NCBI GenBank assembly: GCA_021324155.1
Contig: JAJPJQ010000016.1
Coordinates: 88,994-152,993, forward strand
Reading direction: 5' to 3'
Origin: Pseudomonadota bacterium
Lineage (GTDB): Bacteria; Desulfobacterota; Binatia; UBA9968
DNA: 64,000 nt
In this document: positions 17,091 through 24,855 of the stretch, piece after piece
Numbering within the stretch: the first letter of the stretch is position 1
How the letters are laid out: each line of letters starts with the position of its first letter
Position numbers and translations under genes: made by a program
Notes under the pieces: generated by a model
Databases searched by the model: none
What the model saw: the letters and a program-made list of their open reading frames with translations, nothing else
What the model was told of the DNA's origin: nothing

Positions 17091-17831
17091 ATGCCGCTTT
17101 CAAGCCAAGCCTTCGTCAAAGAGTTGCACGACATGGTGCGGAAGAAACATTCCAAAGACCATCCCGTCATCGGCATGGTCGAGCGCGGCGAGCTCGATCG
17201 CGATGCGCTGATGGGATTCGTGGGGCAGTTCTATCTTTTCTTTCCAAAGCCGTTTCCCAAGCCGATCGCCGCGATGCTCGGCCGCTGCCCTGAAGACGCG
17301 GAGCTCGAGCGCATGTGGATCGACAACGTCGTCGAAGAGGGCACCGGCGAGATCACCGGCACCGACAGCCACAAGGGACTCTACATCCGCTTCGCGCTCG
17401 CGTGCGGCTACACGCGCGAGCAGCTCGATGCCGTCAAGCCGCTGCCAGAGACCGAGGCGTTTCTAGACTGGCGCGAATTGTTGATGTACCAGCGCACCTG
17501 GCTCGAGCTCTACGCCGGCCAGGGGTTTTGCCTCGAAGGCACCGCGAGCGAGCGGATGACGCGGATCGTAAACGGCCTCACAAAGCACTACGGCTTCAAG
17601 CGTGAGTCGGAAGACATCCGCTACTGGACGCTGCACATGGGCGTCGACGAGGAGCACATGAAAGTAGGGCCGCTCGCCGTCGAGCGCTACGCCACGACGG
17701 ATTTCCAGCAGAGCCAGGTGCGGCACGCGGTGCAGAAAACGCTCGACCAGTTCTGGCTCGCTTACGACGGCATCCAGCGCGCCTTCGTCGACAAGGATCC
17801 GATTTACGCCGCCTGGCGCAACGGCAAGTAA
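17091..17831 (+). CDS. Heme-oxygenase-like diiron oxygenase family protein (TenA/PqqC fold)
   Basis: A 246-residue all-helical protein. The ATG at 17091 follows GGAGGAG; a longer frame upstream is not needed. It carries the metal-ligand spacing of heme-oxygenase-like diiron oxidases: Glu 87 and His 94 (E-x6-H), Glu 149, then 'LHMGVDEEH' with His 182, Asp 186 and His 189 (H-x3-D-x2-H). Relatives include CADD, UndA and SznF-type oxygenases and the cofactor-free PqqC. It heads an operon with a cyclase, a DapA-like aldolase and an SQR-like flavoprotein, with gaps of 3-15 bp. Substrate unknown. Confidence 0.85.
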   Translation: MPLSSQAFVKELHDMVRKKHSKDHPVIGMVERGELDRDALMGFVGQFYLFFPKPFPKPIAAMLGRCPEDAELERMWIDNVVEEGTGEITGTDSHKGLYIRFALACGYTREQLDAVKPLPETEAFLDWRELLMYQRTWLELYAGQGFCLEGTASERMTRIVNGLTKHYGFKRESEDIRYWTLHMGVDEEHMKVGPLAVERYATTDFQQSQVRHAVQKTLDQFWLAYDGIQRAFVDKDPIYAAWRNGK

Positions 17832-17840
17832 GGACGCTTT

Positions 17841-18497
17841 ATGGAAATGGTCGATCTCTCGCGCGTGATTTACGACGGCATGCCGAAGATTCCGGTGCTG
17901 CCCGAAGTGCGCGTGAAAAAATTCTTCGATCTCGGCAAAGGCCATCCGCTGAACGTCACCGAGCTGTCGCTGCCGTGTCATGCCGGCACTCACGTCGACG
18001 CGCCGGTGCACATCGTGCCGAACGGGAAATCCATCGAGGAACTGCCGCTGGAGAGCTTCATCGGCCCCGGCGCGGCGATCTCGGTCAGGAAACAAGGCGG
18101 CGAAGAGGTAACGGCCGCCGATCTGGAGAAATCCGGCGTCGCAGTCAATCGCGGCGATATCGTCATGCTGCACACCGGCTGGGACGAGAAATTCGAAAGT
18201 CCAGACTACAATCTCCATCCGTATTTATCGGTCGACGCCGCCGAGTGGCTGGTCAAAAAGGGAGTCAAGCTCTTCGGCATCGACTGCATCACCGTCGATC
18301 TGCCGACGCCGCTGAGATCGAAGGGGTTCGATTTCCCGGTGCACAAAACGCTGCTCGGCAACGGCGTTCTCATCGCCGAGAACGTCGCCAACATCGGCCG
18401 CATCGTCGGGCGCAAGACCCGCATCATGGCGCTGCCGCTGCGCGTCAAAGGCAGCGACGCCGGCCACGCGCGTATCGTCGCCGAAGTCCTGAACTAA
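17841..18497 (+). CDS. Cyclase family protein (kynurenine formamidase-like metal hydrolase)
   Basis: A 218-residue metal-dependent hydrolase/cyclase. The signature 'CHAGTHVDAPVHI' (H-x-G-T-H-x-D-x-P-x-H) near residue 48 supplies the metal ligands, and 'GIDCITVDLP' plus a C-terminal His ('DAGHARIVAE') complete the usual site. Family members hydrolyse N-formylkynurenine, cyclic amides or isatin, or cyclise polyketides. It follows the diiron protein gene by 9 bp and precedes the DapA-like gene by 3 bp, so a shared catabolic pathway is likely; the substrate is not evident. Confidence 0.88.
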   Translation: MEMVDLSRVIYDGMPKIPVLPEVRVKKFFDLGKGHPLNVTELSLPCHAGTHVDAPVHIVPNGKSIEELPLESFIGPGAAISVRKQGGEEVTAADLEKSGVAVNRGDIVMLHTGWDEKFESPDYNLHPYLSVDAAEWLVKKGVKLFGIDCITVDLPTPLRSKGFDFPVHKTLLGNGVLIAENVANIGRIVGRKTRIMALPLRVKGSDAGHARIVAEVLN

Positions 18498-18500
18498 CCC

Positions 18501-19469
18501 ATGCCAGCACAGCAGCCGGTCAAAGGGATTATCGGCGCGTGTCTCACGCCCTTCGGCGAGGACGAGCGCGTCGACTTCAAGGCGCTCGAAAAAGAGATCG
18601 ACTTTCTCGTCGCCGATTGCGACGCAGTATCGATCGCGGCGGTCGAGGCCGCGGAGTACACCATGCTCTCGCGCCAGGAGCGGAAAGAACTGCTCCGGGT
18701 CGCGACCGAGATGGTCGCCAAGCGCAAGCCCGTGCTGCTCGGCGCGTCGAGCCCGTCGCCGCGCGAGGTGATCGAGCTCGCGGAATACGCCGCAAGCATC
18801 GGCGGCGACTTCATTCAGGTGTTGATGCCGCTCCGACCGTGGGGCGGGCAGCCGACGATCGCCGAGCTGATGGAATTCTACACGCAGGTCGCTTCGGCCA
18901 GTCCGCTGCCGGTCGTCTGCTACCACAACCCTGGCCCCGGAGCCGACCCGCCGCAGGACGCGTTCGTCAAGATCAGCGAGATTCAGAACATCCGTTATTT
19001 CAAAGAGAGCTCGCGCGACATCACCAAGATCTCGCGGCTGATCGAGCAGATCGACCTCGCCGGCCGCGGGCATTATTTCACGACGATGCAGCCGCTGCTC
19101 GCGACGCTCATGATGGGCGGCTCCGGAGCGACGATGCCGCCGCCAGGCACGCGCATCGGCGCACAGGTGGTCCGCGCTTTCCGCGCCGGGAACTTGGAGC
19201 AGGCGCGATACTGGCAGCGTTGCTTCGCGCTCTTTCCCGGCAAGTGGGCCGCCTACGGTCTGCCGCCGGTGATGAAGTCGGCGATGAAGCATTTCGGCGT
19301 CGATATCGGCGATCCGTCGAAGCCCTACGCACCGGTGAGCCCGCGCGACCACGCGCAGATCGGCCAGTTTCTCCGCCAGATCGGCATTCTCGGCGAAGGC
19401 GCGCCTTCCGAGACGACGCTCAAAGACGCCGCCGAGGCGCTCCGTCAGGAAGATACTTTCCTGCGCTGA
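18501..19469 (+). CDS. Dihydrodipicolinate synthase/N-acetylneuraminate lyase family aldolase
   Basis: A 322-residue class I TIM-barrel aldolase. The Schiff-base lysine is in 'IRYFKESSRD' (about residue 172), the catalytic Tyr in 'VVCYHNPG' (about 137), and the N-terminal 'GACLTPFGEDERVDF' matches the T-P-F loop. The family covers pyruvate-forming or -consuming aldolases and decarboxylating dehydratases. In an operon with a cyclase and a putative diiron oxygenase, cleavage of a ring-opening product is more likely than lysine synthesis. Length is about 25 residues above DapA. Confidence 0.88.
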   Translation: MPAQQPVKGIIGACLTPFGEDERVDFKALEKEIDFLVADCDAVSIAAVEAAEYTMLSRQERKELLRVATEMVAKRKPVLLGASSPSPREVIELAEYAASIGGDFIQVLMPLRPWGGQPTIAELMEFYTQVASASPLPVVCYHNPGPGADPPQDAFVKISEIQNIRYFKESSRDITKISRLIEQIDLAGRGHYFTTMQPLLATLMMGGSGATMPPPGTRIGAQVVRAFRAGNLEQARYWQRCFALFPGKWAAYGLPPVMKSAMKHFGVDIGDPSKPYAPVSPRDHAQIGQFLRQIGILGEGAPSETTLKDAAEALRQEDTFLR

Positions 19470-19484
19470 CCCGCCGCGCGTGCG

Positions 19485-19793
19485 ATGATTCTCTTCCTCA
19501 TCATTTTCGTCGCAATCATCGCGCTGCTCATCGTCGTTCCCGCGTGGCGCGAGCGCTTTGTCGAGGCCCTTAAAACTTTTTCCGACACGGCGATCGTGAG
19601 CTTTCTTCGCGCAACATCGCGCTTCGGCGCCGAGCTCACGGAGGAGGGCAAGGCGGAGCAGGTCCGCTGGCGCGAACAGCGGATGAGAAATCTGCGCGGC
19701 CTTTCGCTCCGCGCCCGAGAGCGCTCGCGCCGCTCGAACGGCGATCAGCCGGTGGACAACAAAAACAAGCCTCCTTCGGATCTGAGCTTCTAG
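19485..19793 (+). CDS. Small single-pass membrane protein
   Basis: A 102-residue protein with an N-terminal hydrophobic helix ('MILFLIIFVAIIALLIVV') followed by an Arg/Glu-rich helical cytosolic region and a polar tail. It sits between the DapA-like and SQR-like genes with gaps of 15 and 2 bp. No domain is recognised; tight operon spacing supports it as a real gene. Confidence 0.65.
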   Translation: MILFLIIFVAIIALLIVVPAWRERFVEALKTFSDTAIVSFLRATSRFGAELTEEGKAEQVRWREQRMRNLRGLSLRARERSRRSNGDQPVDNKNKPPSDLSF

Positions 19794-19795
19794 CC

Positions 19796-20785
19796 ATGAC
19801 CGGCCAGCGCAAACAGATCGTGATCCTCGGCGGCGGCAGCGGCGGCGTCGTCGCGGCGACCAAACTCGCGCGCGCGCTCGGCGACCGGCACGACGTCATT
19901 CTCGTCGACCGGCGTCCGGAGCATGTGTTCATGCCCGGCTTTCTCTTTCTCCTGGTCGGACAGCGCGAGCCCGAGCAGATCATGCGGCGCCTGCGCCGCC
20001 TCGAGCGCCACGGCGTCAAGATTCTCCAGGACGAAGTGCTCGGCATCGACGCGGCGCGGCAGGAAGTCGCGCTGGTGGGGCATAAGGTTCACTACGACTA
20101 TCTCATCGTCGCGCTCGGCTTCGATACGCGGCCCGATATGATTCCCGGCTACGCCGAAGGCGCGCACCACGCGTGGGAGCTCGACGCCGCCATGCGGGCG
20201 CGGCGCGCGCTCGATGAATTCGACGGCGGGCGCGTCGTCGTCGGCGTGCCGCTCGGGCCGTATCGGTGCCCGCCGGCGCCGTACGAGACGCAGTGGATGC
20301 TCGACGGCTACTTCAAGCGGCGCGGTATGCGGGACCGTGTCACGATCGAATATTTCACGCGCGAGGCCGAGCCCGCGGGCGAGGCGCGCGACCCGGTCGT
20401 ATGGATGGACGCGGAGAGCCGCCGCCGCGGCATCAAGCAGCACTATGAATTCGTCGTGCAATCGATCGATGCCGAGCGCAAAACGGTGAACGGCCTCTAC
20501 GGCTACAAGCTCGCGTACGATTTGCTCTTCATGATCCCGCCGCACCGGCCCGCGCGCGCGCTGATCGACTCGGGACTTGCGGACACGGAGACCGGCATCC
20601 GCGTGGATTACGATACGCTCGCGACGAAATGGGACAACGTCTACGCGATCGGCGATTGCGCCGACATGCCGGCGTCGAAAGCCGGTGTCGTCGCGCATCA
20701 GGAAGCCGACGTCGTCGCGCATAACCTGACAGCGGAGATCACGGGCAGGGGAGAGCCGACTCCCCTGCGCCTGCATACGATATGA
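19796..20785 (+). CDS. Sulfide:quinone oxidoreductase-like flavoprotein, interrupted by in-frame TGA
   Basis: An NAD(P)/FAD two-dinucleotide-fold oxidoreductase of the SQR/flavocytochrome c sulfide dehydrogenase type. Seen are the FAD loop 'ILGGGSGGVVAATKLA' at the N-terminus, the family Cys motif 'YRCPPAPYE' (about residue 160) and the second FAD motif 'NVYAIGDCADMP'. The frame meets TGA at 20783-20785 after 329 codons, but the same frame continues for 53 further codons to TAG at 20945-20947, giving the family's usual length of about 383. It may be a nonsense allele or a selenocysteine codon. If active it would sit on the membrane and pass electrons to quinone. Confidence 0.85.
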   Translation: MTGQRKQIVILGGGSGGVVAATKLARALGDRHDVILVDRRPEHVFMPGFLFLLVGQREPEQIMRRLRRLERHGVKILQDEVLGIDAARQEVALVGHKVHYDYLIVALGFDTRPDMIPGYAEGAHHAWELDAAMRARRALDEFDGGRVVVGVPLGPYRCPPAPYETQWMLDGYFKRRGMRDRVTIEYFTREAEPAGEARDPVVWMDAESRRRGIKQHYEFVVQSIDAERKTVNGLYGYKLAYDLLFMIPPHRPARALIDSGLADTETGIRVDYDTLATKWDNVYAIGDCADMPASKAGVVAHQEADVVAHNLTAEITGRGEPTPLRLHTI

Positions 20786-20947
20786 CTGCTCGCGTACGGC
20801 GCCGGGCGCGCCGCGATGAACCGCACGATCTATCCCTCGGGCTGGCCGCCCTTCGCCGCGACCGAGGCCCGCACCTGGGGGCCTTCGCCGTTTATCTATT
20901 GGGCGAAGATCGGGTTTGAAAAGTGGTGGCTCTGGCGGTATTTTTAG
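20783..20947 (+). other. In-frame continuation of the SQR-like gene beyond TGA
   Basis: Reading through TGA (20783-20785) in the same frame gives an intact tail with 'LLAYGAGRAAMN', 'YPSGWPPFAATEARTWG' and 'YWAKIGFEKWWLWRYF' before TAG. This is the amphipathic Trp-rich C-terminus typical of membrane-bound SQR proteins. A 6-bp GC hairpin (CGGCGC, loop CGGGC, GCGCCG) occupies 20797-20813, starting 11 bases after the TGA. No other stop or frameshift occurs in the tail. Confidence 0.75.
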
Positions 20948-20955
20948 AGGAACAC

Positions 20956-21234
20956 ATGGCGCGCAGGATCGCAAAGAAGTCCGCCCTCGATTATGTTTGC
21001 GGATATTGCCTCTTCTTCCAGCCGCAGTCGGGAGACAACGGCAACCTTAAGTCCGGCAACTGCGCCTATCACAAGGAATGGATCGAGAACGCCTACCGCA
21101 CGACCTGCAGCGACATGAGCAACCAAGCGCTCAGCGAAAAAGGCATCTATCGCCTCGTCTCCAATTCCGGTGCCGGCTGGGACTATATCCGGCGCACCGA
21201 GAAACTCCGCACCCGCCTTTACGCCGTCAAGTAG
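20956..21234 (+). CDS. Small cysteine-containing protein, possible metal or Fe-S binder
   Basis: A 92-residue protein with Cys 15, Cys 18, Cys 36, His 39 and Cys 51 ('YVCGYCLFF', 'GNCAYHKEW', 'TTCSDM'). The C-x2-C ... G-x-C-x2-H ... C layout could bind zinc or an iron-sulfur cluster and recalls high-potential iron-sulfur proteins, though the match is weak. ATG at 20956 follows GAGGAAC and lies 8 bp after the true end of the SQR-like gene, so it belongs to the same operon and might be its redox partner. Confidence 0.7.
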   Translation: MARRIAKKSALDYVCGYCLFFQPQSGDNGNLKSGNCAYHKEWIENAYRTTCSDMSNQALSEKGIYRLVSNSGAGWDYIRRTEKLRTRLYAVK

Positions 21235-21470
21235 CGATAATTTGACAAACAAAATGCGTAGCTAGTCGCCCCGATAGGGCGGGACGATTTCTTGTGTCCG
21301 AACGATGTCGACTTCCCCGTTGAAAACAAACTTTGAAAAGTTGACATAATATATCTTATCAGACGTTATACAGATGGCGTCCTTGAGCGGCTAAATCGTC
21401 AGCCCTCCAAGTCCGTCCTTATTTTTGTTCTGCATTGACAAGCTGCAGGTTTTGATGCGACCATTTCCGC

Positions 21471-21761
21471 GTGAGCCGCTCCTTTTTAGCGCGCGCGCGG
21501 CCGTTTCTAGCAGCGTCGGCGTTTTTGTTCTTGATACTCGCGAGCGCGCCGCACTCGGTCCATCACGTTTTCGAGCCGCATAAGACTCCCCAGAATTGCC
21601 TCGTTTATTCGCTTGCCCAGGGCTGCCAGTTATCGGCGGTGTCAATCGCCGTTTTGACCGCCGCCCAGGTAGCCGTTGCATACATCACCCCTGGGCGTGA
21701 TCAACCGCTCGTGCCACGGGCTTCAGCCCCGTTTTCACCCCGAGCTCCTCCCACGGCCTGA
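21471..21761 (+). CDS. DUF2946-like small exported protein
   Basis: A 96-residue protein with a GTG start, an N-terminal hydrophobic export segment ('FLAASAFLFLILASAPHSV'), 'HHVFEPHKTPQNCLVYSLAQGC' with His and Cys residues, a second hydrophobic helix and the tail 'FSPRAPPTA'. The His/Cys middle and the S-P-R-A-P-P ending are typical of DUF2946 proteins found near copper-handling genes. A CopC-like gene lies 1.1 kb downstream, past a terminator. Confidence 0.65.
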   Translation: MSRSFLARARPFLAASAFLFLILASAPHSVHHVFEPHKTPQNCLVYSLAQGCQLSAVSIAVLTAAQVAVAYITPGRDQPLVPRASAPFSPRAPPTA

Positions 21762-21822
21762 TCGGCCGTAGATTCTTCATCCAGCTAGCCGCGCGCGAGT
21801 CGTGCAGGCACGATCAGATCGT

Positions 21823-21846
21823 GGCTCCGGCCCGCCGGAGCCTTTT
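21823..21846 (+). terminator. Rho-independent terminator
   Basis: GGCTCCGG and CCGGAGCC form an 8-bp perfect stem with a CCCG loop, followed at once by TTTT. It lies 62 bp after the DUF2946-like gene and just ahead of the next gene's AGGAGGAG. Confidence 0.75.
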
Positions 21847-21866
21847 AAATGCATTCAGGAGGAGCG

Positions 21867-22793
21867 ATGAAACGCATCGCCGCTGTATTCGCATCGATTA
21901 TGTTTCTGCCTCTTTTTTACGCCGCCCTGGCGCGTGCGCACGGGGTTATCGGCCAGAGATTCATCCCGTCCACGCTCGCCGTCGAAGACCCGTTCGCGTC
22001 CGACGAAATGGACTTGCTCTCGATTAACCGCGGGCCGCGCACGTCTGAAGGCCGTGAGACCGGCTTCGGCTTTGAGATATCCAAGCGACTGCATCCCGAC
22101 TTCGCCATTTCCGTCGAGTGGGAATATGCGCTCCTCGACCCGAGCGACGGCCGCAAGATCGCCGGCGGCGCCAATCCCGAAATCGGCTTTAAATACGTCG
22201 CATTCCGGAGCCCTGCGCACGAGGCGATTTTCAGCGCTGGCCTGAACGTCGAACCGGGCGGCGTGGGCGCGAAAAAAGTCGCCGAGAAGGTAACGACGAT
22301 CTCTCCCGCGCTTTATTTCGGTAAAGGGTTCGGCGACCTGCCCGAAGCGTTGAATTATCTCAAACCGCTCGCGCTCACCGGCACGGTCGAGTTCGGCATT
22401 CCGGCGAACCGGCGGCTCGCCGGCGAAGAGGAAAAATTCAACACCACCGTCGGCTACGGATTCGCCTTTCAGTACAGCATTCCGTATCTCCAGCAGTTCG
22501 TGAAGGACATCGGCATCGGCGCGCCGTTCAACCGTATGTTCCCGCTGCTCGAATTCAACTTCGAGACCAACGTGAACGGCCCCGACCGCGGCGCGACGAC
22601 GGCGTACGTCAATCCCGGGCTCCTCTGGGTCGGGCGTTACGTCGAGCTCGGCCTCGGCGCGCAGATCCCGCTGAACAATCGCTCCGGCGCGAACGCGGGC
22701 ATCCGAAGCCTCGTGCATGTCTTTCTCGACGACCTCTGGCCGAATATTTTCACCTGGACGCCGTTCGGCACGATCGGCACGACGCAGAAATGA
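21867..22793 (+). CDS. Exported protein, probable outer-membrane beta-structure
   Basis: A 308-residue protein; ATG at 21867 follows AGGAGGAG. The signal peptide ends near 'ALARAHGVIG'. The mature part is made of alternating polar/hydrophobic strands ('GFGFEISKRLHPDFAISVEW', 'NTTVGYGFAFQYSIPY', 'YVELGLGAQIPLN') typical of outer-membrane barrel proteins, ending with 'WPNIFTWTPFGTIG'. The first mature residues include His in 'AHG', as in copper-related exported proteins. It precedes the CopC-like gene by 39 bp. Specific role unknown. Confidence 0.75.
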   Translation: MKRIAAVFASIMFLPLFYAALARAHGVIGQRFIPSTLAVEDPFASDEMDLLSINRGPRTSEGRETGFGFEISKRLHPDFAISVEWEYALLDPSDGRKIAGGANPEIGFKYVAFRSPAHEAIFSAGLNVEPGGVGAKKVAEKVTTISPALYFGKGFGDLPEALNYLKPLALTGTVEFGIPANRRLAGEEEKFNTTVGYGFAFQYSIPYLQQFVKDIGIGAPFNRMFPLLEFNFETNVNGPDRGATTAYVNPGLLWVGRYVELGLGAQIPLNNRSGANAGIRSLVHVFLDDLWPNIFTWTPFGTIGTTQK

Positions 22794-22832
22794 AAATTGA
22801 TATCCATCGTCTAACGAAGGCGTGAGGTTATT

Positions 22833-23297
22833 TTGCGGAAGCGTGTGAGAACGCAAACCCTGCGGGAGAAGCACCGCCTCTGTTTTTCCCCCTTGCTAGG
22901 GCGGAAACTAACAGGGGGTCTGTTCCCTGCTCGCCGCGCGCTGCCTGTCGCCCGTGCAGCGGTTGTCGCGCTCGTGCTGCTCGCCGCCGCGGTCGCTTAT
23001 CCGCATGCGTTCCCCGTCCGCGCCGATCCGCGCGTGGGCTCGACGGTCGCCGCGGCACCCGCGAAGGTGACGATCTGGTTCGACGGTGAGATCGAGGGCG
23101 CGTTCAGCAAGATCGAGGTGTACGACGCCGCCGAGCGTCGCATGGACAAGAACGATCCGCGCATCGACGCCTCGCGCACGCGGCTCGAGGTCGATCTCCC
23201 TCCCCTGCCTCCCGGCAAATATCAGGTGCGCTGGACCGCCCTCTCGGTCGACACGCACGTAACCGAAGGGCGGTTTACATTCACCGTCGGCAGGTAG
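22833..23297 (+). CDS. CopC-domain copper-binding protein
   Basis: A 154-residue protein read from TTG; the basic N-terminal extension is long, so a later start is possible. A hydrophobic export segment ends before 'AYPHAFPVRADPRVGSTV', giving the CopC fold with His 58 as the likely first mature residue. Asp 140 and His 142 in 'ALSVDTHVTEG' complete the Cu(II) ligand set seen in CopC proteins. It would bind copper in the periplasm. No CopD domain is fused; the next gene encodes an unrelated membrane protein. Confidence 0.8.
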   Translation: MRKRVRTQTLREKHRLCFSPLLGRKLTGGLFPARRALPVARAAVVALVLLAAAVAYPHAFPVRADPRVGSTVAAAPAKVTIWFDGEIEGAFSKIEVYDAAERRMDKNDPRIDASRTRLEVDLPPLPPGKYQVRWTALSVDTHVTEGRFTFTVGR

Positions 23298-23312
23298 TAA
23301 TCAAATAGAACC

Positions 23313-23855
23313 GTGCTTTCGCCCGAGTTCAAAAATCGGCTCGCGCATTCGCATGTATTTCTGCTAGCGCTCTGGGGCGTGCTGCTCGCGTTGTGCGCCG
23401 CCGCCGGCATGCTGCCGTCGCGCATTTTCGAGCACGCGCCCTTCACGGAAAGTTATCCGTACCTCGACGATCTCGACGAGATCATCTGGGGCATAGGAAT
23501 CGGAACCGCCGCGCTGCTCCTGTGGTCGCGGTCGCGCTTCTACAGCGTCGAGCAGGTCTTCAGCGCGGCGCGCCGCCCGCGCGAAGTTCCCGTGATCGGC
23601 GAGTCGCCGACCGAGATGGCGGCGTCCCGGCTCGTTCACTTCTACCGATCGCGGATGATCAACGCCTTTGCCCTCGCAACCTCGCTTGCGCTCTACGGCG
23701 TACTGCTCGCCGTCGTCGAGGCGGACGACTACCAGTGGCGGCTTTTCTGCGTCACAGCCGTCGCGATGCTCGTCCTTTTCTATCCGTCGCGCGTCTTCTT
23801 CGACGCGCTGATCAAGGAATACGAACGAAGAGAGACGCTGCGGGAGTGGAGATGA
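23313..23855 (+). CDS. Hypothetical multi-pass membrane protein
   Basis: A 180-residue protein read from GTG with about four hydrophobic helices: 'HVFLLALWGVLLALCAAAG', 'EIIWGIGIGTAALLLW', 'MINAFALATSLALYGVLLAV' and 'RLFCVTAVAMLVLFYPS'. The loop between helices 2 and 3 is polar. It follows the CopC gene by 15 bp and may be its inner-membrane partner, but it lacks the His/Met pattern of CopD. Convergent with the next gene at 4 bp. Confidence 0.7.
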   Translation: MLSPEFKNRLAHSHVFLLALWGVLLALCAAAGMLPSRIFEHAPFTESYPYLDDLDEIIWGIGIGTAALLLWSRSRFYSVEQVFSAARRPREVPVIGESPTEMAASRLVHFYRSRMINAFALATSLALYGVLLAVVEADDYQWRLFCVTAVAMLVLFYPSRVFFDALIKEYERRETLREWR

Positions 23856-23859
23856 AGTG

Positions 23860-24771
23860 CTACTTGAGATTCGGCAAGTAAAGCTCTCTCAAGGTTTCTC
23901 TTGTCTCGCGGTAGTATGGTGCAAAACCGTCTTCCAGTTTCGTTGTAAGGTCGTCGAACCAGGCATCCCCTTCCGCCAATTTGCCGTTAGCGTACAGCGC
24001 CGCACCATACGCTTCGGGGAAGTATACCACCGCCTCCAAAGCCAACGCTTTCTCCGCGTACGTGAAAGCGCGGTTTCGTAAGACCGAATTGCCGCGATAC
24101 TCCGGATACATGCAGTAAACCCAGGCCAAAAGATTCAGCGCCTCAACATCGCTGGTATTTTCTCTAAGGCCTTTTTCGAGTTGCTCAATTTCGGTTTCAC
24201 TTAAATGCCTCCCGGCTTGTGAAGGTATCCAAATGTACTCTTTGAGTCGTCCCGACCATCTTAAAAAGCTTACTGCATCACAGCCCATGCAGGTCCAGTA
24301 TTCTAAAATATCGTCTCTCATACGAAGTGCAGCGAATGCCGGCTTCTCTGATCCATATTCCAGGAACGACTTGCGCCATCCGCCGGAAGGCTCCTGCGTC
24401 AGGATCATTATAAAATTTCCCCGCTCGCTCGCTTTCGATTCGTAAACCCCCACAATAGCGACATCCGGCAACCCGTCGTTGTTGAAATCACCACGAATCG
24501 AAAAATGAGTATCCTCCGCATCCATCGGGTCTATTCCGCCTGGGTAGAGTTCATCTGGAGGAATTTTACCCTTCGACAGCTCTGAGGCGCGGCGCCAATT
24601 TGGATCAAGTTTCTCTACGGGAATGCCGCGTATCGTCGAATGACGCGGCGTAAAGTCGAGCGTCATCCACCACGGCGGCTTATCCGCCCATTGGAAGTCC
24701 GAGGTTTGCCGCACCGTACAAGCGGAGAGGAGAAAGATAACTAGAAACGCTCCTGCTAAGAGTTTTCGCAT
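23860..24771 (-). CDS. Hypothetical lipoprotein with FG-GAP/EF-like motif and helical repeats
   Basis: A 303-residue protein with lipobox 'LLSACTVRQ' (Cys 18). Near residue 93, 'RGDFNNDGLPDVAIVG' matches the calcium-binding loop of FG-GAP/VCBS repeats. The C-terminal third ('AEKALALEAVVYFPEAYGAA' and neighbours) looks like tetratricopeptide-type helices. The base composition is lower in GC than its neighbours, hinting at a different history. No function assigned. Confidence 0.75.
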   Translation of the reverse strand: MRKLLAGAFLVIFLLSACTVRQTSDFQWADKPPWWMTLDFTPRHSTIRGIPVEKLDPNWRRASELSKGKIPPDELYPGGIDPMDAEDTHFSIRGDFNNDGLPDVAIVGVYESKASERGNFIMILTQEPSGGWRKSFLEYGSEKPAFAALRMRDDILEYWTCMGCDAVSFLRWSGRLKEYIWIPSQAGRHLSETEIEQLEKGLRENTSDVEALNLLAWVYCMYPEYRGNSVLRNRAFTYAEKALALEAVVYFPEAYGAALYANGKLAEGDAWFDDLTTKLEDGFAPYYRETRETLRELYLPNLK

Positions 24772-24855
24772 TTCCGTCGTTTGGACGAGTTAGACGATAC
24801 AAGCTTCGAGTCATTCATGGACAATGACTTATGAACCGCCGCTTACACCGTTCTT

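Noticed and set aside
20760..20800. A frameshift in the SQR-like gene
   Set aside because: The C-terminal family segment is in the same frame as the N-terminal part; only the TGA interrupts it.
19796..20947. Genome-wide reassignment of TGA as a sense codon
   Set aside because: Many clear genes here end in TGA with correct family lengths and overlapping ATGA junctions, so TGA is a normal stop; only a site-specific recoding or a mutation can explain the SQR-like gene.
10640..21365. Shared 12-mer TATCTTATCAGA in two intergenic regions (about 10632 and 21350)
   Set aside because: In 64 kb many 12-mers recur by chance and there is no extended similarity around it.
21471..23855. A full copper-resistance operon
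   Set aside because: Only a CopC-type domain and a DUF2946-like protein are supported; a terminator splits them and no CopD, CopA or CopB is present.
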